DNA from: Stenotrophomonas sp. ATCM1_4
GTDB lineage: Bacteria > Pseudomonadota > Gammaproteobacteria > Xanthomonadales > Xanthomonadaceae
Length of the DNA stretch: 64,000 nt
Assembly (NCBI RefSeq): GCF_004348115.1
Contig: NZ_QPFB01000001.1
Location: 1,031,978 to 1,095,977, forward strand
Reading direction: 5' to 3'
Made by a program: the position numbers and the translations under genes. Within the stretch, counting starts at the first letter, position 1, and each line of letters opens with the position of its first letter. Shown one piece after another: positions 32,555-39,762 of the stretch. The notes beneath the pieces are model-generated. The model was not told the origin of the DNA, ran no database searches, and was given only the letters and a program-made list of their open reading frames with translations.

Positions 32555-33339
32555 GCCGCCTCCTGCGCTGGCCGCACGCGTGCCTCTTCGGCCAACAGCC
32601 AGTCCAGCGCGCGGCGATACGCGGCATGGCCGCGGCCGGGGTAGTCGTCGCCCTGGATCGGCTGGACCAGGCCGGCGACCTGGCTGATGCGGGTATCCAG
32701 CGGAATGGCATCTTCCCAGACGCGCTCGCCGTGACGGTCCTGCATCGCGCGCACCGACTCGTTGCCGGCGCGGGTGCGGCGGTCGAACAGGGTCGGCAGC
32801 ACCGAGATGGGCAGCGGCCGCTTGCGTGAGCGCTCGACCATTTCGCCGGTGCGGACCATGCCGTCCAGGCCGTGCAGCGCCAGCGGCTCGGCCTGGGTGG
32901 GGATGACCAGGCGGTCGGCCGCGGCCAGCGCGTTGATCATCAGCAGGCCCAGCGTGGGCGCGCAGTCGAGCAGGATGTAGTCATGGCGGTCGCCGTGGCG
33001 GGCCAAGGCCTGCTGCAGCGCCAGGCCGAGGCCGGGCTGGTTGGCGCTGCGGCGTTCCAGCGTGGCCAATGACGCCTGCGCGCACAGGTAGTCCAGGCCC
33101 GGGATGTCGCTGGCGCGCGCCAGCGCGGCGATGTCGTGCGGTGGCGTGGCGAACAGTTCCTGCACGCCCTGCGGCACCGGTTCGATCGGCACGCCGAAGG
33201 CGCGGGTGAGGGAGGAATGCGGATCCAGATCGATCAGCAGCACCTTGTGCCCGCGCGCGGCCAGGCCGCGCCCCAGTGACAGGGTGGTGGTGGTCTTGCC
33301 GACGCCACCTTTCTGGTTGGCAATGGCCCAGATACGCAT
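32551..33339 (-). CDS. parC: ParA-like ATPase ParC, polar localisation of chemotaxis arrays
   Basis: A 262-residue ParA/Soj-family ATPase with deviant Walker A NQKGGVGKTT (8-17), switch I LIDLDPHSSLT and Walker B YILLDCAP. There is no parB nearby. Its position between motD and the CheW-domain gene is that of ParC in Vibrio and Pseudomonas, where it targets chemotaxis clusters to the old pole and shares them at division. It overlaps motD by one base (TGATG) and parP by 4 bases, so the operon is tightly coupled. Confidence 0.88.
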   Translation of the reverse strand: MRIWAIANQKGGVGKTTTTLSLGRGLAARGHKVLLIDLDPHSSLTRAFGVPIEPVPQGVQELFATPPHDIAALARASDIPGLDYLCAQASLATLERRSANQPGLGLALQQALARHGDRHDYILLDCAPTLGLLMINALAAADRLVIPTQAEPLALHGLDGMVRTGEMVERSRKRPLPISVLPTLFDRRTRAGNESVRAMQDRHGERVWEDAIPLDTRISQVAGLVQPIQGDDYPGRGHAAYRRALDWLLAEEARVRPAQEAA

Positions 33340-34283
33340 CAGTGAACTCCTTCGATGACAGCGGGCACCGAGGCGGCGGCAGCGGGGGAGCTGTCACCAC
33401 GGGGGGCGTCGGTGCCGTTGGTGCCGGCGGTGGTGGTACCCGCGCCGGGCAGGTCGGCCGCTGCGGCCGAGTCGGCCAGGATGATGACCATCACCCGCCG
33501 GTTGCGGTTGCGGCCTTCCGGCAGGTCGTTGCTTTCGCGCGGACGGAACTGGCCATAGCCCACCATCGCCAGCCGTGCCGGCTGCACGCCATGGTCGGCG
33601 AACAGGTGCACGACGCTGGCCGCGCGACCGGCGGACAGCTCCCAGTTGGACGGGAACTGCGTGGTGGCGATCGGCACGTTGTCGGTGTGGCCTTCCACGC
33701 GCACGCCGTTGGGGGCATCGAGCAGCACGTCGGCCAGCTTGCCCAGGGTGTCGCGGGCGCCGGCATCGAGCGAGGCCGAACCGGTGGCGAACAGGATGTC
33801 GCTGTTGATCTCCACTTCCAGCCACAGCTCGGTGCGGCGCACCGTGATCACGCCCTGCTTGACCAGCGGCGCCAACGCGGAACTGAGCCGGTCGGCGATC
33901 TGGTTCAACTGGCGCTCGGCGCGCTGCAGCTGTTCCTGGTTGCGCGTGGAGACCGGCATGCGCATGTGCGATGCCATCGACGGCAGCTGGGTGGGGTCGG
34001 CCATGGCGCCGCCGGTCATGCTCGGCGAGCGGATCACAGACGGGGTGTCGTGGCCGCCGCCCTGGATCTGCATGTTGCCCACCTGCACCTGGCTGATGGT
34101 GCGCGGTGCACCGCCGAAAGCGGTGGACAGGGAGTCGGCCATCACCCGGTACTTGCCCTCGTTGAGCGAGGAGATGGCGTACATCACCACGAAGAAGGCG
34201 AGCAGCAGCGTCATCAGGTCGGCATAGGGGATGGCCCATGCCTCATGGTTGGCGTGCTCTTCGTGGTGCTTGCGACGTGCCAT
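33339..34283 (-). CDS. motD: Flagellar stator protein MotD (MotB family)
   Basis: A 314-residue MotB-type stator subunit. A single TM near 18-40 carries the proton-binding Asp at D22 (PYADLMTLLLAF). The periplasmic OmpA-like peptidoglycan-binding domain includes VEGHTDNVPI and NRNRRV. Paired with motC directly upstream (3-bp gap). In Pseudomonas the MotCD stator drives swarming and is inhibited by c-di-GMP through YcgR/FlgZ-type proteins, which fits the ycgR gene in this window. Confidence 0.94.
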   Translation of the reverse strand: MARRKHHEEHANHEAWAIPYADLMTLLLAFFVVMYAISSLNEGKYRVMADSLSTAFGGAPRTISQVQVGNMQIQGGGHDTPSVIRSPSMTGGAMADPTQLPSMASHMRMPVSTRNQEQLQRAERQLNQIADRLSSALAPLVKQGVITVRRTELWLEVEINSDILFATGSASLDAGARDTLGKLADVLLDAPNGVRVEGHTDNVPIATTQFPSNWELSAGRAASVVHLFADHGVQPARLAMVGYGQFRPRESNDLPEGRNRNRRVMVIILADSAAAADLPGAGTTTAGTNGTDAPRGDSSPAAAASVPAVIEGVH

Positions 34284-34286
34284 GGC

Positions 34287-35027
34287 TCAGTTCACGAACC
34301 CGGCCAGGCTGTTTTCGATGTTGCGCGGGTTCTCGCCCTGGGCGATGGCGATCAGGCCCTCGATGACCATCTCGCGCTCGCGCGTGCTGGAGGCGATCAC
34401 GCTCTTGAGCTTGGCCGAGACCGGCAGGAACAGCAGGTTGGCCGAGGCGATGCCGTAGATGGTGGCGGTGAACGCCGCGGCGATGCCATGGCCGAGCTTG
34501 CTCGGGTCGGCCAGGTTCTTCATCACCGCGATCAGGCCCAGCACGGCACCGATGATGCCCAGCGTCGGGGCGTAGATGCCCATGCCTTCGAACACCTTGG
34601 TCGCCGCCAGGTCCTGTTGCTCCTGACTGCCGAGCTCGATTTCCATCATGTGGCGGATGGTGTCCGGTTCCACGCCGTCGACCACCAGCTGCAGGCCCTT
34701 GCGGATGAACGGGTCGTCCTGCTGCTCCACCTGCGGCTCCAGGCCCAGCAGGCCCTGGCGGCGGGCGATGTTGCTCCAGTCCACGATCTGCTGGACCAGC
34801 GCGCGGCGGTCACTGGCCGGCGGGCGGATCACCCAGCGTACGATCCTGAAGGCGTGCTTGAACACCGCCGGAGAGGTATGCAGCAGGATCGCAGCGATGG
34901 TGCCGACGATCACGATCACGAACGCGGCCGGCGACCACAGCGACGACAGGCCCGCACCCTTGAGGATGCTGCCGCCCACCAGCGAAGCGAGGGCGAGGAA
35001 GAGTCCAATGATGCTGAGTCGGTCCAT
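34287..35027 (-). CDS. motC: Flagellar stator protein MotC (MotA family)
   Basis: A 246-residue MotA-type subunit with four TM segments (about 5-25, 33-52, 148-170, 180-202) and a cytoplasmic loop between TM2 and TM3. The conserved GIYAPTLGIIGAVLGLI motif surrounds the ion path. The start at 35027 lies only 8 bp beyond a sigma-28 -10 box, so the mRNA would have almost no leader. No Shine-Dalgarno sequence is visible. First gene of motC-motD-parC-parP. Confidence 0.95.
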   Translation of the reverse strand: MDRLSIIGLFLALASLVGGSILKGAGLSSLWSPAAFVIVIVGTIAAILLHTSPAVFKHAFRIVRWVIRPPASDRRALVQQIVDWSNIARRQGLLGLEPQVEQQDDPFIRKGLQLVVDGVEPDTIRHMMEIELGSQEQQDLAATKVFEGMGIYAPTLGIIGAVLGLIAVMKNLADPSKLGHGIAAAFTATIYGIASANLLFLPVSAKLKSVIASSTREREMVIEGLIAIAQGENPRNIENSLAGFVN

Positions 35028-35035
35028 GGTGTTGG

Positions 35036-35062
35036 ATATCGGCCTTGTGAAGACAGTCTTGA
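35036..35062 (-). promoter_or_regulatory. Sigma-28 promoter of motC-motD-parC-parP
   Basis: Minus strand: TCAA, 15 bp, GCCGATAT. With normal spacing transcription would start 2-3 nt before the motC ATG. Confidence 0.8.
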
Positions 35063-35111
35063 ATCTGGGGTGTTGCGTTCGCTCCTTTCCGGCGTGCGGG
35101 GGAGGCTTTTG

Positions 35112-35232
35112 CTTTAGCCCCTCTCCCGCGTGCGGGGGAGGGGTTGGGGTGGGGGAAGCGTCACCTGGTGCAGCGCAAAGCGGCCCTCACCCGCCCTGCG
35201 GGCACCCTCTCCCGCAGGCGGGAGAGGGGAGT
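35112..35232. repeat. C/G-rich extragenic palindromic repeats between cheA and motC
   Basis: Two hairpin-forming units (around 35117-35142 and 35183-35230) built of CCCTCTCCCGC / GCGGGAGAGGG arms. They resemble the family at 1591-1756 in layout but not exactly. They lie just after the cheA stop and may end its transcription. Confidence 0.7.
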
Positions 35233-35251
35233 GCAGCGTTGGCGGCAGCTG

Positions 35252-37105
35252 TCAGTCCTGCCCACCGCGCAGCCCATCCACGTCCAGGATCAGCGCCATG
35301 CGGCCGTCGCCGATCAGGGTGGCGCCGGCGTAGCCACGCAGGCCGCGCAGGGCGCGCGGCAGGGGCTTGATCACCACTTCCTCGCGGCCGCGGACCTGGT
35401 CCACGACCAGGCCGAAGCGGGCTTCGCCGACCTGCAGCACCACGATGGTCAGCAGCGGCGACAGGGTCGGCGTCACCCCCAGCCACTGGCGCAGGTCCAC
35501 CAGCGCCAGCGTGTGGGTCTTGCGGTCCAGCACCGCGCGACCGTCGAACCAGCCCAGCGAGGTGGCCGGGGCGTGCAGCACTTCCATCACGCGGGCCAGC
35601 GGCAGCGCATAGACGTCCTCGCCGGCCTGGACCAGCAGGGTCGGCAGGATCGCCAGGGTCAGCGGCACGCGGATCAGGAAGCGGCTGCCACGGCCCAGTT
35701 CGGACTGGATCTGGATCTGGCCGCTGAGCTCGCGGATGCGCGACTGCACCACATCCATGCCGACGCCACGGCCGGAGATGTCGGTGACCTGCTGCTTGGT
35801 GGAGAAACCGGGCAGGAACACCAGGTGCAGGCATTCCTCGCTGGTCAGGCGGGCGGCGGCCTCCGGGTCGATCAAGCCCTTCTCGCGGGCCTTGGCGCGC
35901 AGGCGTTCGGGGTCGATGCCGGCGCCGTCGTCCTGCACCTCGATGCTGACGTAGTCGCCTTCCTGCTGGGCGGACAGCCGCACCCGGCCCATCCGCGGCT
36001 TGCCCTGCGCCTCGCGCAGGTCAGGCATCTCCACGCCGTGGTCGATGGCGTTGCGGACCAGGTGCACCAGCGGGTCGGCCAGGGCTTCGACCAGGTTGCG
36101 GTCCAGCTCGGTGTCGGCGCCGATCAGCTCCAGGTCCACTTCCTTCTGCAGCGAGCGCGCGACGTCGCGCGCCACCTTCGGGAAGCGCGAGAACACCTTG
36201 CCGACCGGCTGCATGCGGGTGCGCATCACCGCCGACTGCAGCCGCGCGGTGGCGATGTCCAGGGTGGAGACGGCGCGGTCGAGTTCCTCGTCCTTGAGCC
36301 GGCTGCGCAGGGTCTTCAGGCGGTTGCGCGAGAGCACCAGTTCGCCGATCAGGTTGACGATGGCATCCAGGCGCTTGGTGTCCACGCGCACGGTGTGCTC
36401 GGGCTCGCTGGCCTTGGCCGGTGCGGCCGCCGGCTTGGCCGCGGCGGTGGGGCGCGCGGCCGGGGCAGGCGCCGGGCGGGGCGCTGCCGGTGCCACTGCC
36501 ACTGCCACTGCCGGAGCGGCGGACGTGCCGGGCGCGGCACTGCCGTGCAGCGTGTCGAGCAACGCCTCGAATTCGTCTTCGGTGATCAGGTCATCGGCGG
36601 GTTTGGCGGCCACCGCCGACGGCGCGCTCTTGCCGTGCAGGCTGTCGAGCAGGGCCTCGAACTCGTCCTCGGTGATCAGGTCACCGGCCGGCGCGACCGG
36701 TGCCGCGACCGGTGCCGGTACCGGCGCGGTACCGACGTCGAACTGCGCGATCAATGCCGCCGGCGCGTGGCCCGGCTCGGTGCCGGAGGACACCGCGTCG
36801 AGCATGGACTGCAGCCAGTCCAGCGACTGCTGGGCGGCATCGAAGTGATGGGCCAGCAGTTGCGCCTTGCCCGAGCGGGCCATGCCCAGGGTTTCCTCGG
36901 CGGCATGGCACAGCTCCACCATCGGCGTGATCGACAGGAAGCCGGCGCCGCCCTTGAGCGTGTGGAAGCCGCGGAACACCGCGTTGAGCTGGTCGGCGTC
37001 TTCCGGTGCCTGCTCCAGCGTCACCAACTGCTCGCCCAGGCGATCGAGGATCTCCTGGGCTTCGATGATGAAATCGGCGGCGATGTCGTCGGCGAAGGCA
37101 CTCAT
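35252..37105 (-). CDS. cheA: Main flagellar chemotaxis kinase CheA, P2 replaced by two FliM-like peptides
   Basis: A 617-residue CheA: HPt with H48 (FRGFHTLKGGAG), P3, P4 kinase core (N-box LVHLVRNAIDHG, G-boxes DDGAG and GRGVGMD) and a P5 CheW-like domain. Between P1 and P3 (about 110-235) there is no normal P2 fold. Instead an Ala/Pro-rich linker carries DLITEDEFEALLDSLHG (142-158) and DLITEDEFEALLDTLHG (172-188). These resemble the CheY-binding N-terminal peptide of FliM (S/T-x-D/E-E-I/F-x-A-L-L), suggesting CheY docks there. Last gene of flhF-flhG-fliA-cheY-cheZ-cheA, 3 bp after cheZ. Confidence 0.95.
   Translation of the reverse strand: MSAFADDIAADFIIEAQEILDRLGEQLVTLEQAPEDADQLNAVFRGFHTLKGGAGFLSITPMVELCHAAEETLGMARSGKAQLLAHHFDAAQQSLDWLQSMLDAVSSGTEPGHAPAALIAQFDVGTAPVPAPVAAPVAPAGDLITEDEFEALLDSLHGKSAPSAVAAKPADDLITEDEFEALLDTLHGSAAPGTSAAPAVAVAVAPAAPRPAPAPAARPTAAAKPAAAPAKASEPEHTVRVDTKRLDAIVNLIGELVLSRNRLKTLRSRLKDEELDRAVSTLDIATARLQSAVMRTRMQPVGKVFSRFPKVARDVARSLQKEVDLELIGADTELDRNLVEALADPLVHLVRNAIDHGVEMPDLREAQGKPRMGRVRLSAQQEGDYVSIEVQDDGAGIDPERLRAKAREKGLIDPEAAARLTSEECLHLVFLPGFSTKQQVTDISGRGVGMDVVQSRIRELSGQIQIQSELGRGSRFLIRVPLTLAILPTLLVQAGEDVYALPLARVMEVLHAPATSLGWFDGRAVLDRKTHTLALVDLRQWLGVTPTLSPLLTIVVLQVGEARFGLVVDQVRGREEVVIKPLPRALRGLRGYAGATLIGDGRMALILDVDGLRGGQD
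36545..36682. repeat. 90-bp tandem repeat encoding duplicated acidic peptide in CheA
   Basis: Codes for the two ITEDEFEALLD units, 30 codons apart. The two copies have silent differences, so the duplication is not brand new. Confidence 0.85.
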
Positions 37106-37108
37106 GGC

Positions 37109-37729
37109 TTACAGCCCCAGGTCCGACAGCAGGTCGTCGGCGTCATGCTGGCTGACCGCATGGCGGTCCAGGCCATTGACCGCCGGACCGGCCAGGCCGG
37201 CGTTGCGCACGTCTTCCTCGGCCGGGGGCAAGCCCAGTGCACCAAAGCCCTCATGCACGCGGCGGACGATGCCCACCACGCGGCGGATGATCTGACCGGT
37301 CAGGTCCTGGTAGCTCTGGGTCAGCGCCACTTCGGTGAGGTTGTGGCGGATGCGGTCCAGCAGCTGGTCCTGGTCGGCGTTGAGGCCTTCGGCGCGCAGC
37401 CGTTCGGTCAGCTCGCGGCATTCCTCGGCCAGGTCCAGGGTGCGGTGGGTGGCCTTCTCGGTCATCTCCACCACGTGGTCCAGGCGCGCGCAGGCATCGT
37501 CCAGCTCGCCGGCTTCGCTGGGCACGCTGGGCAGCTCGCCAAGCGCCTGGCCCAGCTCGCGGGCCAACCGGCCCAGCCCGGCCACCATCGGCTGCGCGCG
37601 CAGCGCGGCCAGGGCGTCGATTTCCTGGCGCCAACGGGTTTCATCACCGTTTTCCAGCGCGGCCAGCGCATCCTGCAGGCGCTGGATCAGGGCCGATTTG
37701 TCGCTCAGCGTCTCGACAGGCAGGTCCAT
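37109..37729 (-). CDS. cheZ: CheY-P phosphatase CheZ
   Basis: A 206-residue CheZ. The catalytic helix QSYQDLTGQIIRRVV carries the conserved Asp and Gln (DLTGQ). The C-terminal DADDLLSDLGL is the amphipathic CheY-binding helix. Only one CheZ is present for the two CheY proteins in the window. It overlaps cheY by one base at 37729 and is followed by cheA. Confidence 0.94.
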   Translation of the reverse strand: MDLPVETLSDKSALIQRLQDALAALENGDETRWRQEIDALAALRAQPMVAGLGRLARELGQALGELPSVPSEAGELDDACARLDHVVEMTEKATHRTLDLAEECRELTERLRAEGLNADQDQLLDRIRHNLTEVALTQSYQDLTGQIIRRVVGIVRRVHEGFGALGLPPAEEDVRNAGLAGPAVNGLDRHAVSQHDADDLLSDLGL

Positions 37730-38121
37730 CAGGCGCTCGCCGTCAGTCGTTCGAAGATCTTGCCCAGCTTCTCTTCCAGGGTCTGCGCGGTGAACGGCTT
37801 GATGATGTAACCGTTCACGCCGGCCTGGGCGGCTTCGATGATCTGCTCGCGCTTGGCTTCGGCGGTGACCATCAGCACCGGCAGGGTCTTGAGCTTGGCA
37901 TCGGCGCGGATGGCCTTGAGCAGCTCGATGCCGGTCATCACCGGCATGTTCCAGTCGGTGACCACGAAATCGAACGGCTGGCTCTGCAGCATGGCCAGCG
38001 CGGCATGCCCGTCCTCGGCTTCAGCGGTGTTGGTGAAGCCCAGGTCGCCGAGCAGGTTCTTGACGATACGACGCATGGTCGAGAAATCGTCGACGATCAG
38101 GATGCGCATGTTCTTGTTCAA
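37729..38121 (-). CDS. cheY: Chemotaxis response regulator CheY (flagellar motor)
   Basis: A 130-residue receiver with D11/D12, phosphoryl site D56 (VTDWNMP), T86 and K108 (IIKPF). It is close to the canonical CheY of polar flagellates ([15 protein letters not shown]). The start is taken as TTG at 38121 because GAGGAA lies 6-7 nt upstream of it, while the ATG 4 codons later has no ribosome site at proper distance. Sits between fliA (13-bp gap) and cheZ (1-bp overlap), so it is the CheY most likely to control motor switching. Confidence 0.94.
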   Translation of the reverse strand: MNKNMRILIVDDFSTMRRIVKNLLGDLGFTNTAEAEDGHAALAMLQSQPFDFVVTDWNMPVMTGIELLKAIRADAKLKTLPVLMVTAEAKREQIIEAAQAGVNGYIIKPFTAQTLEEKLGKIFERLTASA

Positions 38122-38134
38122 AAGGAATTCCTCT

Positions 38135-38881
38135 TCATGGTTCCTCGAAGCCGGCGTCGGCCGACTCGAAAATCTTCAGCCGACCACGCAGGCGCAGCGT
38201 GGCCTGGCCATGGATCTGGCAGACGCGCGACTCGCTGACACCGAGCACCGCGCCGATCTCTTTCAGGTTCAGTTCCTGCTCGTAGTAGAGCGAGAGCACC
38301 AGCTGTTCGCGCTCGGGCAGCTGGCTGATGGCCCTGCCCAGCTCGGCGCCGAACTGGCTGCGTTCGAGCATCTGCTGCGGGGTGGGGCCGCCGGTGGCCG
38401 GGGTGTCCAGCTCGCCCTGGTCCTCGATGCGCGACTCCAGGCTCAGCACCTGGCCACGCGAGGCATCCTCGACCAGCCGCATGTACTCGGGCAGCGGCAT
38501 TTCCATCGCCTCGGCCACCTCGGTGGCGCTGGCGGCACGGCCGCTGGCCTGCTCGAGGCGACGGATGGTGGCCGCGGCATCGCGGGCGCGACGGTGCACC
38601 GAGCGCGGCACCCAGTCGCCACGCCGGATCTCGTCGATCATCGAGCCGCGGATGCGGATCGAGGCATAGGTCTCGAACGAGGCGCCCTGTTCGGCGTCAT
38701 AGCTGCGCGAGGCCTCGATCAGGCCCATCATGCCGGCCTGGATCAGGTCGTCGACCTCCACGCTGGCGGGCAGGCGCGCGGCCAGGTGGTGGGCGATGCG
38801 GCGCACCAGGTCGGCGTGCTGGGCAATGCACTCGTTGGCCGCATTGCGCTGGACTTCACGGTAATGGGCCGTTGCGTTCAT
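38135..38881 (-). CDS. fliA: Flagellar sigma factor FliA (sigma-28)
   Basis: A 248-residue sigma-70-family group 3 factor: region 2 ([18 protein letters not shown]), region 3 ([12 protein letters not shown]) and region 4 ([21 protein letters not shown]). It directs transcription of late flagellar and chemotaxis genes. Nine matching promoters lie within this window. It overlaps flhG by 4 bp (ATGA at 38878-38881). The anti-sigma factor FlgM is not in the window. Confidence 0.97.
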   Translation of the reverse strand: MNATAHYREVQRNAANECIAQHADLVRRIAHHLAARLPASVEVDDLIQAGMMGLIEASRSYDAEQGASFETYASIRIRGSMIDEIRRGDWVPRSVHRRARDAAATIRRLEQASGRAASATEVAEAMEMPLPEYMRLVEDASRGQVLSLESRIEDQGELDTPATGGPTPQQMLERSQFGAELGRAISQLPEREQLVLSLYYEQELNLKEIGAVLGVSESRVCQIHGQATLRLRGRLKIFESADAGFEEP

Positions 38882-39762
38882 GCGCTCACCTTCTGCTGGA
38901 TGATGCGTTCCAGGAAGAACTCGACGCCGCCGCGCGGGGTGGTGGGGGCCTGCCAGCGCGCGGTGCGGCGGGCGATCTCCTGGATGGCCAGGGCGGCCGG
39001 TGCCGACGGGTACAGCTTCACCACCGGCTGCTGGCGCTGCACCGACACGCGCAGCCAGTCGTCCTGCGGCACGCAGCCCAGGTAGTTGAGCGAGACATCG
39101 ATCAGGAACTTCTCGCAGACGCGCACCAGCTTCTCGTACAGGGCGCGGCCTTCGTTGGGATCACGGGCCATGTTGGCCACGACCTGGATGCGGTCCACGC
39201 CGCGCTCGCGCGAGAGCACCTTGATCAGCGCGTAGGCGTCGGTGATGGAGGCCGGCTCGTCGCAGACCACCACCACGGTGTCCTGCGCGGCCTGGCAGAA
39301 GGTCAGCACGCTGTCGGTGATGCCGGCGGCGGTATCGATGATCATCACATCCAGGTCGCGTTCCAGCTCGGAGAACGCGTTGACCAGGCCCACATGCTCG
39401 GCCGGCGCCAGTTCGGCCATGTGGCGGCGGCCGGACGCCGCCGGCACCACCAGCACCCCGTTCGGGCCTTCGATGATCACTTCCTCCAGCGTGCAGCGCC
39501 CGGCGACCAGGTCGGCCAGGGTGTGCTTGGGCTGCAGGCCCAGCACCACGTCGATGTTGGCCAGGCCCAGGTCGGCGTCCAGCAGCAGGGTGCGCTTGCC
39601 CATGCCGGCCAGTGCCACGGCCAGGTTGGCCGAGACATTGGTCTTGCCGACGCCGCCCTTGCCGCCGGTCACGGCGATGGTGCGCACCGGTCCAGCGGGC
39701 TCGCGCCGGGTGGCCGCGAGCGGGAAGGTGTGGGTCAGCTTGGCGTACTCACGCGACTGCAT
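38878..39762 (-). CDS. flhG: Flagellar number regulator FlhG/FleN (MinD-like ATPase)
   Basis: A 294-residue MinD/ParA-type ATPase with deviant Walker A VTGGKGGVGKT (31-41), switch LLLDADLGLANID and Walker B VMIIDTAAG. It limits flagellar number and opposes FlhF and the master regulator FleQ. The start at 39762 is preceded by GGAG and overlaps the 3' end of flhF by 14 bp. The upstream in-frame ATG lies deeper in flhF and is less likely. The N-terminal residues could form the short FlhF-activating helix seen in this family. Confidence 0.94.
   Translation of the reverse strand: MQSREYAKLTHTFPLAATRREPAGPVRTIAVTGGKGGVGKTNVSANLAVALAGMGKRTLLLDADLGLANIDVVLGLQPKHTLADLVAGRCTLEEVIIEGPNGVLVVPAASGRRHMAELAPAEHVGLVNAFSELERDLDVMIIDTAAGITDSVLTFCQAAQDTVVVVCDEPASITDAYALIKVLSRERGVDRIQVVANMARDPNEGRALYEKLVRVCEKFLIDVSLNYLGCVPQDDWLRVSVQRQQPVVKLYPSAPAALAIQEIARRTARWQAPTTPRGGVEFFLERIIQQKVSA

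Noticed and set aside
33339..35027. MotA/MotB-like pair as a Zorya (ZorAB) anti-phage module
   Set aside because: It sits in the usual motC-motD-parC-parP operon with a sigma-28 promoter and has no ZorC, ZorD or ZorE; it is a normal stator.
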